From Drosophila miranda (taxonomy: Eukaryota > Arthropoda > Insecta > Diptera > Drosophilidae): a stretch of DNA of 64,000 nucleotides. How positions within the stretch are numbered: the stretch's first letter is position 1; each line of letters starts with the position of its first letter. The notes beneath the pieces are model-generated. The model was not told where the DNA came from, searched no databases, and saw only the letters and a list, made by a program, of their open reading frames with translations. Location of the stretch: contig NC_046675.1 in the NCBI RefSeq assembly GCF_003369915.1, forward strand, positions 1,550,001-1,614,000. Direction: 5' to 3'. The position numbers and the translations under genes were made by a program. Shown piece by piece: positions 59,122-64,000 of this stretch.

Positions 59122-62100
59122 CTACTTTCGTGTCTCCAGTATTGAAATGCAGTTGCAGGTCTTGGCCAGCAAGTTGCCATCATTGACAATGTTCTCTTTC
59201 TTCTGAAGTTCGTAGAGGCTGTGCAGATCCCGCTGCTCGAAGGCGCAGTCGATGGCCTCCTCGAAATAGCTAAAGGAGATTCAAGGTATACAATATAAGC
59301 TCTTTCAGTGCATGGTAATAGTAAGAACTCACTTTGCTCGGGTAAACCAGAGAACCTTGCGGTTCTCCCGACATCGCGGGATGTATTTGCGCGCTTCCCT
59401 GGCATTGCCGTGCTTCAAACAGACCTCAACGAAGGGCTCATAGCCAATGGGGCTCTTTTTGCTCTTGGAGAACTTCTCCAGTTCGTCCCACTTCTGCTGC
59501 TCGGCGAGGGTGAGTATGCGCAGCCACCAGAAGCGACGATCGGGCACCTTGTAGTCGTTCCGTATCTTCTCCGCCTCCTTCAGCTCACCCATCAGCAGCA
59601 GTTGCTCGATGGTGTCGTGCACAGACAGGCCGTTCAGGCTGGCATTGTACTTGGCGCTCAGCGTCTTCTGCAGCTTGAAAAGCCGGCTCGTGTCGGCACA
59701 GAGCTCCGCCTCGACAGTGCATCGCGCCTGGGTGTAGGCGTTTCCAATCACCGACAGATTCGACTCCAGGTCCTTGTTCTCGATGGCATTATTAAAGTGA
59801 TACTCTGCGATGGCCTTCTGATCGTCCTCTGTGTTGTATATGCCATAGAGACCCGCACGGTTCGACTCCCGCATGATTTTCTTGTACATGTTCAACGCCA
59901 GCGGATGATCGCGGATTGTCATCTGTGGGGTAACATTGACTTCATTAGTACTTCCCTTAGAAAGGAAATCTATGCAACATCTGTGCTGTAGTTTCATATC
60001 TCCGTAGCAGCACGGATCTACATCGACTAACCTTCTCGAGTTCTCTGCTATAATCAACCGAGGTTCTAAAACTCTGCCATTTCACAAGCTGTCTTTATTA
60101 GGTTTCCCAACTAAACTGGATTTCGTCTTATCTGTCTAACCTTGTCAAATGTCGTTAATGTTACATCAGGAGTGGCACTGGGAAGTCATTTGCATCCGGC
60201 CTATCCTTATTATTAACGAAGCTAAAAGAAATGCGTGCGAGAACTAAAACCACACAAGCACTCAGCTATTGCTCGAGCTTCTCTACTCTTCGGGTAGATT
60301 AGGAACGCTTTTCCACGCCTCTGGTAGACTCCAAAACCACCTTACCGATCTAGGCTAAAACTCACAGATCTACCATCGTAGAATATGTAATAGGGTAATG
60401 GTGCAAGCTTCTAATCGGGACTGTGGTCTCCCAAACTATTTTGCGGTTCCGTTCAGACCTTTTCGTATTTTCCGGCCTGTCCGCTGGCCCTGTGCTATGC
60501 ATGATGCTATGCAGTCCTTTAAGAGTTCTATGTAATAATTACAAACCCCCTACCAGTCGGTGTCTCCTGAAATATCCATTAGCATTTCATAGTTACGAGA
60601 GTCTTGATTCATCAAATTTGTAAAACTGTTTTCCCTCTTTCCCCCTCTACTATATTTCCCTTTATTGTTAATACTTTAATCTATTGTTACCAGTGAATTG
60701 AATAAAATGAGAAAACGGTTGGATTTACGTACATGTAAATTGGACAGCATCATGTGCATCTTCATTTCCAGAAGAACTTTGGTGACTAGCTCCGTGTCGC
60801 CCGATTGTGTGGCACTGGCCACTGCTCTATCGAACTTGCGCATCTTCAGCAGCAGCGGCACATGCAACGAGGCACGTGGCTCCAGCTCCAAGAGCTTAAT
60901 GGCCAGATCATCGCGTCCTGCTTGATGCGCCTTCTCGGCAATGTTGCAGAACGAAATTCCTTCGACGGTGGGATTCTTAAACTTTTCCGTAATCTTGCGG
61001 GCTACCTCGCCGTCATCTGCAGTGAAAAGTGCCTTAGAGAGGGGGGTTTCTCGCTGAGATTAGAGTGTTACCCACTGAGATCATTCATCACTTTGTGGTA
61101 GGCCCAGTGCTCGAGGATCCAGGATTCGGGCAGATTCAGATGCTTGGCCACTTGTATGGCGACGGCATAGTGTTTGCGGAATACCAGGCGACTCAGGATG
61201 ACCTCCGGATTGAGATGCGAGAACCTGCAAGGGAGTCGTCAGCCGTTTAGTCTCTCCTTGATCCAATGATAACCTACTGTTTGAATGTAAGCGGCATGGC
61301 AATCCTCTCGTGTCGCAGCGTGTTTAAGACTCGCAGTATCCGCATGATGCGCATATACTCGTCGGGATTGTGGCCGAATATGAAGGCCTTGCCGAAGTTT
61401 GCAGTCTGTGAATGTAGCAAGAGTTACGCGAAAGTAATCTTGGAGAGCTTTATGGAGCGCTCACCCTCAAGAGACTCTTCTGCGTTTCGGTACAGAACTC
61501 AAAGGAGGCCGCCTCAATGCACTCGGTGACGGCCAGGTCGATCCTGTCGCGACACATGCTCAGATATTCATCCGACTTGTAGGACTTCTCCTCGAACTTC
61601 TTCTGCGCCTCGAACAGATAGCTGGCCGGTTCCTGGCTGTTCACCGCAAAGATGTTCTCCACGCATTTCGGCAGCCGCTGGATCATCTCGTGCGAGCTCT
61701 GGGTAATGATGCGGACGCCGTCCATTTCGGCCACCAGAAACATGATCGGATCGTAGGGGAAATCGCTACGATCGGCGTTGCGATTCACGATCAGCAGATA
61801 GGAGGGGTAGGAGATGACCACGGCGTCCGCTTCACTGTTGTCGCTGTTCATGATCCACTCCATCTGCAGGGGCATGTCCTTGCGGCCCGTGTCGAACTCG
61901 CAGTACTTCTGGCGCATGTCGACACTGCCAAGCCAGAGGAGGCCCGTATTCGTGTAGAGCGCCAGATGCTGATGATTGTATGAAACGGAGATTTTGATGA
62001 TCCGATCGTGCGGCTTCTCGAACAGATTGGCGGTGATGGTGCCTACGGTTTCACCAGGAAATAGCTTGATGACCTCACGCTCTCGTCCCAACAGGCAGTA

Positions 62101-62851
62101 GCTGTTGCGCCCTTCGGTTACGATCTCCCAGCAGGAGCAATTGATGCTGGAGTCTGTACGGAAAGGAAAGTGGCAAGAATTAAATGGCTTCTATGGTTCA
62201 TCTTTTAAGTGTTACTGGGAATATCTGGTAGCTTTCGCTCTGTCTTGCTGCTGTTTTGCTTGAGAAATATCCGGCCGGACGTTGTCATGACAGCCACTCC
62301 AGTGCCAGCGGATGACTGAAACACTTTGGCCTCCACAATTTTTGTGACGCTCGCCTCGTCTCCAATACTGTACAACTCCTTCTCCTTGCCAAACATGTCG
62401 AAGACAAAGACTTTAGCATTCTCCTGCACACAAATCAGCTCCTCCGTGTCAGACCAGCCCATGGCAATGAGCTTGCCATGGTTCCACTGCAACAGAAAAT
62501 ATGTTACCGAATCCTTTATGGATTTGTTTTCACTCGCTCACCAATATGTGACCCGTTTCCCGGCCGGTGGTGTCGAAAATCCGCACCATTGGTCGGGCGG
62601 TGCCTTTGACGGGCACTAGTTTGGTTGGATCTCGTATTGCTGCCAGGGGACCGCCATAGGGTGCCGCTGCCACCTGCATGTACTCCAGGTCGAGATCCAG
62701 CGGCCAGTCGGGCGTCGCCAGCTCCACTTTTCTGTTGCGGGGGCGTATGCATAAATGAATTGAGTCCCTGAAGAAGTACACAAGCCAGCACTTACCTGTA
62801 GTAGTCTGGCCGCACCTTGAACCACTCGCCCGTATTGTACATAATAGGCAT
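59122..62851 (-). CDS. Vps16A: Vps16A, core subunit of HOPS/CORVET tethering complexes
   Basis: Coding exons (minus): 62851-62796, 62731-62542, 62486-62216, 62153-61465, 61405-61278, 61224-61076, 61016-60733, 59922-59333, 59269-59122. Phases close to 834 aa, essentially the fly Vps16A length. The N-terminal half (about 1-400) reads as a beta-propeller. The C-terminal half, with ALNMYKKIMRESNRAGLYGIY and a run of helical hairpins, is the Vps16 C-terminal solenoid. Vps16A is part of class C Vps (HOPS, CORVET), driving endosome-lysosome and autophagosome fusion; in flies it is linked to the Rab/ESCRT pathway and eye pigment granules. The exon-6 donor is read as CTCA-GTGGGT because the nearby GTAACA would bring an in-frame stop. 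The 810 bp intron (59923-60732) is large for this gene and holds nothing I recognise. Confidence 0.93.
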
Positions 62852-62927
62852 GGTGAATTAATTGTTTATAATCAATCAGCCGAATATATAAACAATTGCA
62901 TTCGTCAGTATATTTACGGTTCATTTT

Positions 62928-63380
62928 TAAAATGATCCGATATATTTTGGTATATTTCTGGGGGTCAGACGGTATATTTTATGAATAAATCCGCGGTCAC
63001 ACTGATTTTATTGCCACCATGTCTAGCTCACACACCTTGCAAATTTTATACTTTTCATAGTATTCCAGTATTTTCCAGTATATTTTAAGACTGAACTCAC
63101 CCTCTTGTTCAATGCAATGTAGAAACCGTGTAGAAATGACATTTAGAGCCAAGTCCCAGGCCACATCGAATTCTAATTCGTGATCAGAATCGAATGATCG
63201 TATGGCCATCAAAAATTCAATTTTTTCAGAAATGTCGGAAACAGGCATGTCAAAAAGTGGATAACGGAGGTTTTCACACTGGCGCTTCCATAGAGGCTTA
63301 CCGTCTCTAAAATGAGACGGTATGTTTCGGTATATTTCTGAGGGTCTGACGGTATATTTTATTGATAAATCCGCGGTCAC
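62928..63380 (+). repeat. 73-bp direct repeats of a housekeeping promoter module
   Basis: Positions 62928-63000 and 63308-63380 align over 73 bp with about ten differences. Each carries GGTATATTTCTG and GGTATATTTT, which fit core-promoter Motif 6 (KTYRGTATWTTT), and ends in CCGCGGTCAC. The left copy continues as GGTCACACTG, matching Motif 1 (YGGTCACACTR). The right copy lies 88 bp before the TrpRS start codon and probably serves TrpRS. Confidence 0.75.
62997..63380 (-). CDS. Unexplained 127-codon open frame between the promoter repeats
   Basis: An ATG at 63380 opens a 127 aa frame that starts in the right promoter repeat and stops (TGA 62999-62997) at the edge of the left one. The middle (CENLRYPLFDMPVSDISEK, IRSFDSDHELEFDVAWDLAL) looks like ordinary folded protein. 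A CAG acceptor-like site (exon from 63278) and an AGG-GTGAGT donor-like site (63101) flank it. I do not recognise it. It may be a displaced exon of another gene captured with the promoter duplication, or chance. Confidence 0.25.
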   Translation of the reverse strand: MTADLSIKYTVRPSEIYRNIPSHFRDGKPLWKRQCENLRYPLFDMPVSDISEKIEFLMAIRSFDSDHELEFDVAWDLALNVISTRFLHCIEQEGEFSLKIYWKILEYYEKYKICKVCELDMVAIKSV

Positions 63381-63467
63381 TGGCCCTCACATGTGAAAGT
63401 TCGACAGTATTACTTATTATTTTTATTGTTTATTGCTTAATACAGTGCAGACTGAACTCCTAATCCA

Positions 63468-64000
63468 ATGACGGACACCAAAGAGACGGTTGTTGAGGGC
63501 GTCGAGGCGCTGACATTGAATGGTAAGCCCGATGGCGAGCCCGTGGAAACGGGCACCGATGCACAGGCCCAAGAAGGAGCAGCAGCAGCGGCGGCTGAAG
63601 ATGTTGTGGATCCGTGGAATGTGGCTAGCAGCAACGATACGGGCGTGGACTACGATAAGCTAATAAGTATGTGCCATCGAATCATCTATACAATACTCAC
63701 ACATCCTGAGCCGACCTAATGATATGACATTGTTAATTGACACGTTGCAGAACGCTTTGGCTCCAGCAAAATCGATGATGAGGTTATCGCGCGCTTCGAG
63801 AAAATCACGGGAAAGCCAGCACACCATCTGATTAGGCGCGGCATGTTCTTCTCGCACCGTGACCTGCACACCATTCTGACGTTGAAAGAGCAGGGCAAGC
63901 CCTTCTATTTGTACACGGGTCGCGGTCCCAGCTCGGGTTCCCTGCACGTGGGCCACCTGATTCCCTTCATGATGACCAAGTGGCTGCAAGAGACGTTCGA
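63468..64000 (+). CDS. TrpRS: Cytosolic tryptophanyl-tRNA synthetase, 5' part
   Basis: Exon 1 is 63468-63666 and exon 2 runs from 63751 past the window end, so about 149 residues are seen. The N-terminal 50 residues are acidic and Ala-rich. VDPWNV and [14 protein letters not shown] match eukaryotic TrpRS. FSHRD and [19 protein letters not shown] contain the class I signature, here HVGH, which binds ATP. The enzyme charges tRNA-Trp in the cytosol. There is no WHEP domain in the visible N-terminus, unlike vertebrate WARS1. The gene is truncated only by the window edge. It diverges from Vps16A, 616 bp between start codons. Confidence 0.95.

Overview
The window is a gene-dense stretch of an insect chromosome. 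Genes are split by short introns of about 60 bp with GT-AG ends, and every recognisable protein matches a Drosophila gene with near-identical length. Where I could follow all exons, phases closed exactly and lengths fit the known proteins: chaoptin 1315 aa, ATP synthase subunit c 138 aa, EBP2 homolog 307 aa, Vps16A 834 aa, Zwilch 638 aa. I read it as Drosophila, probably Sophophora. An obscura-group species is a guess from the style of the interspersed repeat at 762-1130.

Layout, left to right. Positions 1-3238 hold no convincing gene; they contain one transposon remnant and what looks like the 3' UTR of a plus-strand gene outside the window. The minus-strand gene mesh fills 3239-22163. It has two alternative last exons, each with its own transmembrane segment, and a plus-strand gene (19904-20842) nested in its first intron. 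Divergent from mesh is the DHTKD1-like 2-oxoadipate/2-oxoglutarate dehydrogenase E1 gene CG1544 (23923-30669, +). Chaoptin (31948-37207, -) follows in 15 coding exons. Then come Zwilch (38011-40178, -) and the EBP2 homolog CG1542 (40419-41461, +), head to head over 240 bp. A G-patch protein gene (41619-42449, -) is tail to tail with CG1542. ATPsynC (44366-46239, -) is divergent from the JAZF1-like zinc-finger gene CG12054 (48224-54538, with a probable alternative last exon to 56197, +). Vps16A (59122-62851, -) is divergent from TrpRS (63468 to the window end, +, incomplete).

The genes do not form one pathway. They serve gut septate junctions (mesh), photoreceptor adhesion (chp), mitochondrial metabolism (CG1544, ATPsynC), kinetochore checkpoint (Zwilch), ribosome biogenesis (CG1542, probably the G-patch protein), membrane fusion (Vps16A) and translation (TrpRS). 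Promoter signals fit these roles: GATA sites around mesh, homeodomain palindromes at chp, DRE and Motif 1/6-type housekeeping elements elsewhere.

I saw no undescribed multi-gene system. The best leads are the alternative membrane exons of mesh, the alternative terminal exon of CG12054 with an internal duplication, a GATA-rich duplication in the CG12054 intron, and a duplicated promoter module flanking an unexplained open frame between Vps16A and TrpRS.
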